From assembly GCA_036505615.1 (NCBI GenBank), contig DASXTB010000052.1, positions 1 through 7,715 of the forward strand: 7,715 nucleotides of DNA. Direction: 5' to 3'. The translations under genes and the position numbers were made by a program. Position 1 is the stretch's first letter, and each line of letters starts with the position of its first letter. A model generated the notes under the pieces. That model searched no databases. It saw only the letters and a program-made list of their open reading frames with translations, and was not told where the DNA came from. Positions 1 through 5,641 of this stretch are shown here, in pieces. Source of the DNA: DASXTB01 sp036505615 (GTDB taxonomy: Bacteria; Acidobacteriota; UBA6911; JACQSX01).

Positions 1-354
1 TTCCCCCTCCAGCTTCTTGATGGTCGCGCGGAGCCAGTTTCCAACAACTTCTTCCACTTCCTGCTCAGTGCCCCATTGGTAAAGCGACTGTAGTGTCTGT
101 CCCTTCTCATTGAACTTAATAAAACGGCAAGGGACACTCACCGACTTGCGCTCTGCTGGAACGAATCTCATCAGCACACAGTCCCTGCAAGGAAGCGAAC
201 GCTGCGGATCGCTGAAGTTCAGGCATGTGGGCGAGTCTTCGAACGTCCGTTTCTGTTGCCGGGGCGTACGCACCGAGTTGCCATAGCCCCCGTCGTCCAA
301 GAACTGAAGTTCAAACTTGAGCATCTCTAGGATATCGCGGTCGTCTCTCAGCAT
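1..354 (-). CDS. Conserved-looking hypothetical protein with four cysteines (C-terminus beyond the window)
   Basis: An open frame on the minus strand runs without a stop from 354 to the left edge, giving 118 N-terminal residues. Two ATGs are possible, at 360 and 354. The AGGAG at 362-366 lies one base from the first but seven from the second, so I start at 354. The N-terminal 25 residues look helical and acidic (LEMLKFELQFLDDGGYG). A cysteine-rich middle follows, with C44 (in FEDSPTCLNF), C56 and C59 (PCRDC), and C76 (VPCRF). The visible end is probably helical, with WLRATIKKLEGE at the edge. C44, C56, C59 and C76 could bind zinc or an Fe-S cluster, but the spacing matches no motif I can name. 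It follows the GltD-like gene after 13 bases, with its ribosome site abutting that gene's stop, so the two are very likely co-transcribed and translationally coupled. Function unknown. The reading frame itself is well supported by coupling, ribosome site and protein-like composition. Confidence 0.8.
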   Translation of the reverse strand, partial: MLRDDRDILEMLKFELQFLDDGGYGNSVRTPRQQKRTFEDSPTCLNFSDPQRSLPCRDCVLMRFVPAERKSVSVPCRFIKFNEKGQTLQSLYQWGTEQEVEEVVGNWLRATIKKLEGE

Positions 355-361
355 TTGCATA

Positions 362-366
362 CTCCT
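362..366 (-). promoter_or_regulatory. Ribosome binding site AGGAG that decides the start of the 1-354 gene
   Basis: On the minus strand AGGAG follows directly after the stop codon (368-370) of the upstream GltD-like gene. It stands seven bases from the ATG at 352-354 and only one base from the ATG at 358-360, favouring the downstream start. The arrangement indicates translational coupling. Confidence 0.65.
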
Positions 367-367
367 T

Positions 368-1846
368 TCACTTTATTTTTGAAGCCACGACAGTTCCGAA
401 GTCTCTCCCTTCCGAGTTTCGAAGACCGGTGAGATACTCATGAATAGCCAGCGCTGCCTTTCTTCCGTCGTTGACCGCACTGGCCACGACCCGTGCTCTG
501 CGCACGGCGTCGCCTCCGGCCCAAACATTCCGATGATTAGTCCTGTTGCGATCGTCAATCGCATATCTGCCCTGGGGGGTCAAAAACAGGCCGCCGTGAT
601 TGTCCTGGACCGGATCGACGCCAAAACCGAAAGCTAGGATCACGTAATCAGTGGGCAGCACGAAATTGCTTTTAGCTACCGGAACAGGCAGCCGACGCCC
701 TTGCGCGTCAGTGGCTCCTAATTTCGTGCGGATGCACTCAACAGCCTTTACATAGCCCTGGTGATCACCAAGGAAGCGCAGGGGCTGCGTACAGAACTGG
801 AACTCTACGCCTTCTTCCTTAGCGGCCTGCACTTCGCGGCTACTGCCCGGCATATTTTCTTCGTCTCTGCGGTACACGCAAATTACTCGATCTGCGTCTA
901 ATCGCACGGCAGTCCGGGCGCCATCTATGGCGGTGTCACCACCCCCGAAAACGGTTATTGTCTTCCCGGTAAGATCGTCCTTTGCGTTGTGCCGCTCAGC
1001 CCGTGAACGGTCCCCACCGCTGTTGTGGATTAAGAAAGGTAAAGGGTCATGGATTCCTTTAAGCTCGATTCCGGGAAGTTCGGGTCTCTTTGACTTTTGA
1101 GCGCCGCACGCAATGAAAACCGCGTCAAAGCAAACTGTTTCCAGTTCGTACAGAGTGACGTCTCGGCCCACGCGGACATCACTGAGGAATTCAACGCCTA
1201 ATTCCTGCAGGTAACGAAGTCTTCGCTCCACCACCCATTTCTCCAGCTTAAAACTGGGAATTCCATTGATCAGCAGACCTCCAGGCTGGGACCGAGCTTC
1301 CAGAACCGTGACGCTGTGACCTCTCCTGGCAAGTTCATCGGCACAAGTGAGTCCGGCGGGACCGGAGCCGATCACCGCCACCGTCTTACCTGTTTTAAAC
1401 GGCACGACCGGCGCTGTCAGGCCTCTTTCTCGAATGTAAGCCTCATTGATGAACAGCTCGATTGCCCGTATCGCCACCGGTTGGTGTTTGATTTCTAAGA
1501 AGCAAGCCTCCTCGCAAAGTTGACCGTTCGGGCAGATGCGGCCGCAGATTTCCGGGATATTGCTGGTGGCCTGGGACACCTCTGCCGCCGCCAAGAACTC
1601 TCCGCGGGCTGCCAGATCCAACCATTTGGGGATGTCGTTATGCAACGGGCAGGCTTCGACACAGGGCGCGTCCAAGCAGTTGATGCAGCGGTTTGCTTCC
1701 GCCATCACCATCTCGGCCGTCAATGGCTTGCAGACGTCCCGAAAGTCGCAGATTCTTGCTTCCGCAGGTCGGACCTGGGGCTCAATCCGAGGCCGTTTGG
1801 GTGTGGATTTTCGTCGCTGTTGTGGTTCCCCTTGCAGTCCGGTCAT
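368..1846 (-). CDS. gltD: GltD-type NAD(P)-dependent Fe-S/FAD oxidoreductase (glutamate synthase small-subunit family)
   Basis: A 492-residue cytoplasmic flavoprotein of the glutamate synthase beta-subunit family. These proteins take electrons from NAD(P)H through FAD to [4Fe-4S] clusters and a partner. The order is as expected. The N-terminal double-cluster domain has C54, C57, C62, C66 (CINCLDAPCVEACP) and C101, C105, C111, C115 (CGRICPNGQLCEEAC). The first dinucleotide fold has GSGPAG at 160-165, with the acidic strand end VLEA after it. The second fold has GGGDTAIDGA at 301-310. The C-terminal FAD segment has WAGGDAVR at 442-449 followed by ASAVNDGRKAA. Length matches the family. The start is ATG with AGGAGG five bases upstream. 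No large subunit (GltB) is visible; the neighbours are an unknown four-cysteine gene downstream and a divergent NrfD gene upstream. It may therefore be an orphan beta subunit serving another electron acceptor (compare NfnB, SudA, PreT) rather than glutamate synthesis. Family certain, substrate not. Confidence 0.93.
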   Translation of the reverse strand: MTGLQGEPQQRRKSTPKRPRIEPQVRPAEARICDFRDVCKPLTAEMVMAEANRCINCLDAPCVEACPLHNDIPKWLDLAARGEFLAAAEVSQATSNIPEICGRICPNGQLCEEACFLEIKHQPVAIRAIELFINEAYIRERGLTAPVVPFKTGKTVAVIGSGPAGLTCADELARRGHSVTVLEARSQPGGLLINGIPSFKLEKWVVERRLRYLQELGVEFLSDVRVGRDVTLYELETVCFDAVFIACGAQKSKRPELPGIELKGIHDPLPFLIHNSGGDRSRAERHNAKDDLTGKTITVFGGGDTAIDGARTAVRLDADRVICVYRRDEENMPGSSREVQAAKEEGVEFQFCTQPLRFLGDHQGYVKAVECIRTKLGATDAQGRRLPVPVAKSNFVLPTDYVILAFGFGVDPVQDNHGGLFLTPQGRYAIDDRNRTNHRNVWAGGDAVRRARVVASAVNDGRKAALAIHEYLTGLRNSEGRDFGTVVASKIK

Positions 1847-1851
1847 GGATG

Positions 1852-1857
1852 CCTCCT
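1852..1857 (-). promoter_or_regulatory. Ribosome binding site AGGAGG of the GltD-like gene
   Basis: The plus strand reads CCTCCT, so the minus strand has a perfect AGGAGG ending five bases before the ATG at 1846. This fixes the start of the GltD-like protein. Confidence 0.8.
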
Positions 1858-2118
1858 GGCACTCTTCCTCAGGGCTCTATCTCTCCTCCCGGGTCTTTAT
1901 AACTTGAAGCAATAACCGCTCCAGCCTTGTGCAGCGATAAAACTGTGGCTGGATTGGAGCGACACTCTGACTTTGGGCGATCCGCCAGGTGGATGGGGGA
2001 TTTGCCCCACCAGAAGTCGACAACTTGTACACTTGGGACGCCAAGAGATTAGGCATAAGGATTGCGTACAGGGAATGAGTGCCAATTGCCGGTGAAGGTC
2101 TTGATTATTCCGGCCCAA

Positions 2119-2124
2119 AAGGAG
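2119..2124 (+). promoter_or_regulatory. Ribosome binding site AAGGAG of the NrfD-like gene
   Basis: AAGGAG ends six bases before the GTG at 2131, an ideal distance. This favours GTG 2131 over the in-frame ATG at 2143, which has only a weaker GAGG (2133-2136) in front of it, and over the TTG at 2062. Confidence 0.6.
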
Positions 2125-2130
2125 AAAGGC

Positions 2131-3387
2131 GTGAGGCACGAAATGTCGATTTCCCAACAGCCCTTGTCGAGAAACCTCCCGTTTCCTACATTCATCTTTC
2201 TGCTCTTGTGTGCGGTGATTGCCGCAGGCCTGATCTATTACATTGGTCAACTGAGAACGGGGCTCGCAGTGACTGGTTTGAATTCGCAGGTGACCTGGGG
2301 GATCTACATTGTCAACTTCATTTTTTGCGTCGGTTTGAGCGCCGGTGGGATTGCCGTCTCGGCGCTGGTTCACGCCTTTCGCATCGAGCGCTTGAAACCA
2401 GTGGCGCTGATCGCCGAAATTCTAGCTTTGAGTTTCCTGATAATGGCGGCCGTCTGCATTGTTATTGACATGGGCCGCCCTGATCGTGCCTTCTTCATCC
2501 TTCTTCATGCCAATCCTTATTCGCCTCTGGTTTGGGACGTTACGGTGATCAATACCTACCTGGTTCTCTGTCTGGCACTGCTCTGGTGCAGCCTCCGCTC
2601 TGACTTGCTGCAGTTGCCCCGTCAGGTCCAACTAGGAGGATTCCTGCGCTGGGTTGCCGGCGATCCCACCGAGTCAGCTCGCGAGAAAAACGAGCGCCTG
2701 TTGCAGCGGCTTTCATTTATTTCCATACCGGTGGCTTTGGCCCTGCACTCCGTCACCGCCTGGATCTTGGGACTGGCCAAGGGACAGCCTGGGTGGAATA
2801 CGGCCATTCTCGCTCCTCTGTTCATCGCTTCTGCGCTGGTGTCCGGAATCGGCGTGGTGATTTTGGGAGCCGGGGCTGCGCGGCGTTTCTTTGGCGTGTC
2901 AATTCCAGGCGAGGTTGTGGAAATGCTGGGCCGCTATTTATTCTTCCTGCTTCCGGTGCTCATTTACTTCCTCTTCAGCGAATTCATCACCATCAGCTAC
3001 ACTGGTGGCCTCAGCCATCAGAGAGTGATGCAAGAGATTATCTGGGGACGCTTTTCGAGGTTCTTCTGGTTCGACATCGTGGTGGGGATAGTGATTCCGT
3101 TCCTGCTGCTTGGTTTTTGCCGGCGCTCGCACCCGGCCATTCAAACAGCATCCTTCTTGGCTGTTGTCGGTGTGCTGGCCGAGCGGGTAAACATTCTGCT
3201 TCCGTCGTTGATGCGCTTTGACCCACTGCGGGGGGAAGTCAGTTACCTTCCCACAGTGAGAGAACTCGCCATGGTGGCGGCCGTCTACGCCATGGGTCTG
3301 CTTGTATTCTGCATCTTTGGGTATACCCTGGGCCGACTGGAACACAAGGCTGCAATGAACCCCGCCCTAACGGGCGGGTCTACCTAA
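2131..3387 (+). CDS. nrfD: NrfD/PsrC-type polytopic membrane subunit (quinone-interacting)
   Basis: An integral membrane protein of 418 residues (414 if it starts at ATG 2143) of the NrfD/PsrC family. This family exchanges electrons and protons between the quinone pool and Fe-S/molybdopterin subunits. I count ten hydrophobic segments, at about residues 18-40, 56-81, 91-113, 132-153, 194-217, 226-248, 267-288, 311-329, 337-359 and 376-401. Family-like stretches are TGLNSQVTWGIYIVNF with the following GLSAGGIAVSALVHAF before and in helix 2, VIDMGRPDR after helix 3, SPLVWDV at the start of helix 4, HSVTAWILGL in helix 5 with GWNTAILAPLFIASALVSG in helix 6, and ERVNILLPS in helix 9. These recall the ten-helix long branch (QrcD, ActC, DsrP, HmeB) more than the short eight-helix PsrC. 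The hydrophilic insert at about 155-193 is probably a cytoplasmic loop. The gene is alone on the plus strand, divergent from the GltD-like gene and convergent with the cytochrome/Fe-S/large-subunit operon, whose missing membrane partner it would be. Family sure; partnership inferred. Confidence 0.9.
   Translation: MRHEMSISQQPLSRNLPFPTFIFLLLCAVIAAGLIYYIGQLRTGLAVTGLNSQVTWGIYIVNFIFCVGLSAGGIAVSALVHAFRIERLKPVALIAEILALSFLIMAAVCIVIDMGRPDRAFFILLHANPYSPLVWDVTVINTYLVLCLALLWCSLRSDLLQLPRQVQLGGFLRWVAGDPTESAREKNERLLQRLSFISIPVALALHSVTAWILGLAKGQPGWNTAILAPLFIASALVSGIGVVILGAGAARRFFGVSIPGEVVEMLGRYLFFLLPVLIYFLFSEFITISYTGGLSHQRVMQEIIWGRFSRFFWFDIVVGIVIPFLLLGFCRRSHPAIQTASFLAVVGVLAERVNILLPSLMRFDPLRGEVSYLPTVRELAMVAAVYAMGLLVFCIFGYTLGRLEHKAAMNPALTGGST
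3361..3378 (+). terminator. GC-rich hairpin in the last codons of the NrfD-like gene
   Basis: CCCGCCC (3361-3367) and GGGCGGG (3372-3378) form a perfect seven-pair stem with a TAAC loop. It overlaps the last coding triplets and lies just before the TAA at 3385-3387. No T-tract follows, so it may be an mRNA-stabilising hairpin or a weak terminator. Confidence 0.4.
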
Positions 3388-3391
3388 TAGC

Positions 3392-3404
3392 GGCCCTTCG
3401 GGCC
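3392..3404. terminator. Small GC hairpin between the convergent genes
   Basis: GGCCC (3392-3396) pairs perfectly with GGGCC (3400-3404) around TTC, five bases after the NrfD-like stop. With the preceding hairpin it makes two stems in tandem at the 3' end. It lacks a T-tract, so a terminator role is possible rather than shown. Confidence 0.35.
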
Positions 3405-3486
3405 TGAATCAGCGACTTGACGCCATCTATTTTCACGCCTTGGGTGTCTAAATGTGTGCACAAATTCCGGTTGAGGGCACTTGCCG

Positions 3487-3513
3487 CCCCGTGTGCCCCG
3501 TGTCCCCTGTGGT
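3487..3513. repeat. Three imperfect tandem 9-base units in the convergent gap
   Basis: CCCCGTGTG (3487-3495), CCCCGTGTC (3496-3504) and CCCTGTGGT (3505-3513) stand head to tail. On the minus strand this reads ACCACAGGGGACACGGGG and on, which resembles the ACACAGAGGGCGCAGAG part of the repeat at 4839-4901. It may be a diverged fragment of a related dispersed repeat; that link is tentative. Confidence 0.4.
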
Positions 3514-3549
3514 CATCGGTTTTTGGGCACGCGCACTCCGCTCACGCTG

Positions 3550-3570
3550 CATTCGACATTCGAAATTCGC
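3550..3570. repeat. Short tandem heptamer repeat (NATTCGA)
   Basis: Nearly three copies of a seven-base unit, CATTCGA, CATTCGA and AATTCG, lie 16 bases from the cytochrome stop codon. The unit contains the self-complementary TTCGAA at one junction. The rest of the 199-base convergent gap (3388-3586) shows no gene I can support. Confidence 0.45.
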
Positions 3571-3586
3571 CATCTAATTTGCTGTC

Positions 3587-4942
3587 TCAGGGCCGAGGCG
3601 CCTTCTGCCTGGTTGATTTCAGATAAGCCTGAAGGTCGGCCATCTCGCCGCCCTCAAAGCGAGGCCAGGCGATCTGGTTTTCCCTCATTCTTCCCTCCAT
3701 CTCCAGCGCGTGATTCCACATCGTGGGGAGAACTCCCAGTGGAGAATCCGAATGGATTGTAGCCAGGTCGGGTCCCAGGCGCTGTTGGTTTTTCCCAGGT
3801 TCCCCATGACAAAAAACGCACCGCTTCTCGCGAAAGACTGCTACTCCTTTTTGGGCATCCCCCGGTCTTCCTTCATAGGCGAGTGAATAGATATAAGAAA
3901 TAAGATGATTCATTTCTTCGCCTGAGAATGTGGGGAAACGAAGGCCCTGGCGGAGCATGCGCTCGTACATGCGAGGGAGATGATTCCACATCTGGCCGGT
4001 GATTTGACTGACGCTGGCCTGAAACTCCGGCCCGCTCAGGTCCGGCGCCGCCCCTTTCCCAGTGCCGGAAGAAGAGTGACACGAAGCGCAACCTTTGGAA
4101 TGGAAAAGCTCGTCTCCTCGACGTGCATCTCCCAGGTTGAACAGTTGCCGCCTCGGATTGCGGTTCGCCTGACGAATGTGAGCTGCCAAGTCCACCATCT
4201 CGGCTCCCTGGAATGTGGGTGGTTCTATGTGCAGGCGTTTGAACATTTCCAACATTCCGGCTCCATGGTTCCACATGCTCTGCGCAAGGAAGACGGAAGT
4301 GGGCGGGCTTTGCATTCGCTCCAGCGGAGGCCCTACCTTTTCGGTCCGGCCTTCGCTGGAATGACAATCGGCGCATCTCTTTTCTACCCATAACTGCCGC
4401 CCCACCCGAACGTCACCGGGCGGGTCAAAGTAGTTCAGGAAATAAAGAAAGGAGATCAAGTCCAACATTTCGGGAGGATTGAACTGAGGACGTCGAAACC
4501 CCATTTGCGCCATTTTCTGGCTCATGAAGGGCGAGTGGTTCCAAAGAATGCCGGCGATTTCATAAACGCTTTTGTTGAACACCTTAAGGCCCAAGTCGGG
4601 CCCAACTGTACCACCCACTCCCCGAACTGAATGACACTCGATACATCCCTTTGAGACAAAAAGCTCGCGGCCGTGCAGTGCATTTCCTTGGAGTAAGTCC
4701 TTTCCCTTCGGCGCAGCCAGCGTCTCAGATGGGGAAAGCGCCAACAGCAATGCCGCCCAAAGCACGAATATCACAGTCGGGTGACATGTGCTTTTCAGCG
4801 GGCCAATCTTGCCAAAAGAGCAAGATTTCAGCCGATAGCGGTGCAGAGACGCAGAGATAAAAACCTCTGCGATTCTCTGCGCCCTCTGTGTCCCGGCGGT
4901 GAATACGTTTTTTGTAACTGGATGCTGTCGAGCCACGGTCAC
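3587..4942 (-). CDS. Exported tetrahaem cytochrome c made of four tandem mono-haem modules
   Basis: The frame encodes 451 residues from a GTG start. Covalent haem sites are C100-H104 (CIECH), C190-H194 (CADCH), C285-H289 (CASCH) and C375-H379 (CVFCH), each in a class-I-like module of 90-95 residues. Every module carries WNHxxxM beginning exactly 34 residues after the first haem cysteine (W134, W224, W319, W409) and an EM pair whose Met is 25 residues further on (M159, M249, M344, M434), then a hydrophobic helix. A hydrophobic signal segment, IFVLWAALLLALSPSETLAA, lies at about 58-77, so the haem domain should be periplasmic. The Fe-S gene's TGA overlaps this GTG (4939-4942), and GAAGGA lies six bases before it, suggesting translational coupling. 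However, residues about 14-35 come from a dispersed repeat (4839-4901), so the mature start is uncertain. No in-frame ATG lies between the repeat and the signal segment. Likely role: electron exchange between the complex and soluble periplasmic partners. Confidence 0.9.
   Translation of the reverse strand: MTVARQHPVTKNVFTAGTQRAQRIAEVFISASLHRYRLKSCSFGKIGPLKSTCHPTVIFVLWAALLLALSPSETLAAPKGKDLLQGNALHGRELFVSKGCIECHSVRGVGGTVGPDLGLKVFNKSVYEIAGILWNHSPFMSQKMAQMGFRRPQFNPPEMLDLISFLYFLNYFDPPGDVRVGRQLWVEKRCADCHSSEGRTEKVGPPLERMQSPPTSVFLAQSMWNHGAGMLEMFKRLHIEPPTFQGAEMVDLAAHIRQANRNPRRQLFNLGDARRGDELFHSKGCASCHSSSGTGKGAAPDLSGPEFQASVSQITGQMWNHLPRMYERMLRQGLRFPTFSGEEMNHLISYIYSLAYEGRPGDAQKGVAVFREKRCVFCHGEPGKNQQRLGPDLATIHSDSPLGVLPTMWNHALEMEGRMRENQIAWPRFEGGEMADLQAYLKSTRQKAPRP
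4839..4901. repeat. CAGAG-type dispersed palindromic repeat inside the cytochrome 5' end
   Basis: CGCAGAGA (4850-4857) pairs perfectly with TCTCTGCG (4874-4881), and beyond a small internal loop CAGAG (4844-4848) pairs with CTCTG (4884-4888), around a 16-base loop. The unit CTCTG(C/T)G occurs three times on the plus strand (4865-4871, 4875-4881, 4884-4890), with two inverted CAGAGA copies to the left. This is the pattern of the intergenic 'CAGAG...CTCTG' repeats found scattered in many bacterial genomes, whose translation gives low-complexity peptides such as the AGTQRAQRIAEVFISASLHR seen here. It usually lies between genes; here it falls between the cytochrome's putative start and its signal segment. 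Confidence 0.7.
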
Positions 4943-5619
4943 TCTCCTTCCTTCAGGTAAATGACCTTGGGTTCTGTTCCCAGTTCCTCCAGAAGTCGAA
5001 AAGCCCGCGGGCTCTTGGAGAGTCGAGAAACTTCCGCCTGGGGGTCATCCAGGTCGCCAAAAAACATCGCATGGGCGGGACAGATTTCGACGCACGCAGG
5101 GACATAGTCACTGGACCGCACGTCGCGTTGTTCCAGCCTCGCCTTTTCTTTAGCCTGCTGCAAACGGTGATGACAAAAGGTGCATTTCTCCACCACTCCT
5201 TTAGGTCGAACTGAAACGTCCGGGTTCAGGTAGGCCTGGGCTTCTTTTGGCCACTGCGGGGTTGACCAGTTGAAGTAACGAACCCCGTACGGACAGGCAT
5301 TGGTGCAATAGCGACACCCAATGCAACGCGGGTAGATCTGGCGCACGATCCCTTCGGGTGAAATATTGGTGGCGTCGACAGGGCACACTTTAATACAAGG
5401 GGGATTGTCGCAGTGCATACAGGGCAGAGGAAGAAACGTCCCCTCTTTGTCCGAACCTTGATTGCCCAGCGGGACCAGCTTGATCCAGGAACTGGTGCGG
5501 TTCTTCAAGGCATTTTCCTCGGTTTGCGAAGGAACGTTGTTCTCGAGTTTGCAGGCGACAACGCAAGCCTGGCAAGCGGTGCATTTATCAAGATCGATGA
5601 CCATTCCCCAACGCTGCAT
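4939..5619 (-). CDS. Four-cluster ferredoxin-like electron transfer subunit (NrfC/PsrB/DmsB family)
   Basis: A 226-residue iron-sulfur subunit that wires the large subunit to the membrane quinone site. Sixteen cysteines form four complete [4Fe-4S] sites: C13, C16, C19, C23 (CTACQACVVAC); C67, C70, C75, C79 (CMHCDNPPCIKVC); C99, C102, C105, C109 (CIGCRYCTNAC); and C146, C149, C176, C180 (CTFC, then CVEIC). The opening MQRWGMVIDLDKC and the segment PYGVRYFNW are typical of the NrfC/PsrB/DmsB group. In structures of that group the four clusters pair across a pseudo-two-fold, the first site combining with the last. No cysteine is missing, so no [3Fe-4S] variant is indicated. There is no signal peptide; export, if any, would be with a Tat-bearing large subunit. 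The start is ATG with AGAAGGA upstream, 22 bases after the large-subunit stop, and the stop overlaps the cytochrome GTG. Operon membership is very likely. Confidence 0.95.
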   Translation of the reverse strand: MQRWGMVIDLDKCTACQACVVACKLENNVPSQTEENALKNRTSSWIKLVPLGNQGSDKEGTFLPLPCMHCDNPPCIKVCPVDATNISPEGIVRQIYPRCIGCRYCTNACPYGVRYFNWSTPQWPKEAQAYLNPDVSVRPKGVVEKCTFCHHRLQQAKEKARLEQRDVRSSDYVPACVEICPAHAMFFGDLDDPQAEVSRLSKSPRAFRLLEELGTEPKVIYLKEGE

Positions 5620-5641
5620 AGATCTGAAATCCTTCTGCTCC

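Larger units (their letters stand above)
1847..2130. promoter_or_regulatory. Divergent intergenic region between the GltD-like and NrfD-like genes
   Basis: These 284 bases separate two divergently transcribed genes and should hold both promoters. I see no convincing coding frame. Two inverted repeats are visible. One pairs CGCTCCA (1917-1923) with TGGAGCG (1955-1961), overlapping a second pairing of CCAGCC (1921-1926) with GGCTGG (1947-1952). The other pairs TGGGG (1994-1998) with CCCCA (2005-2009) over a six-base loop and could extend through the adjacent GGTGG/CCACC. On the minus strand TATAAA (1896-1901) is a possible -10 box for the GltD-like gene, but I find no good -35 partner. No clear sigma-70 or sigma-54 promoter is evident for the NrfD side. 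The inverted repeats could be operators or leader hairpins; this is inference. Confidence 0.4.

Noticed and set aside
1520..1915. Plus-strand open frames of 123-131 codons across 1520-1915
   Set aside because: They lie opposite the N-terminal Fe-S domain of the GltD-like gene and their translations show no domain or ribosome site; they are antisense shadows.
2062..2130. TTG at 2062 as the start of the NrfD-like protein
   Set aside because: The extra 23 residues are not family-like and no ribosome site precedes the TTG, while AAGGAG is well placed for GTG 2131.
2793..3221. Plus-strand 142-codon frame inside the NrfD-like gene
   Set aside because: Out of frame with ten clear membrane segments; composition is not protein-like.
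3487..3570. Possible CRISPR-like array in the convergent gap
   Set aside because: Units are only 7-9 bases with no spacers; they are simple tandem repeats.
3873..4391. Minus-strand 172-codon frame within the cytochrome
   Set aside because: It overlaps the haem-repeat coding sequence in another frame. The four CxxCH modules with constant spacing show which frame is real.
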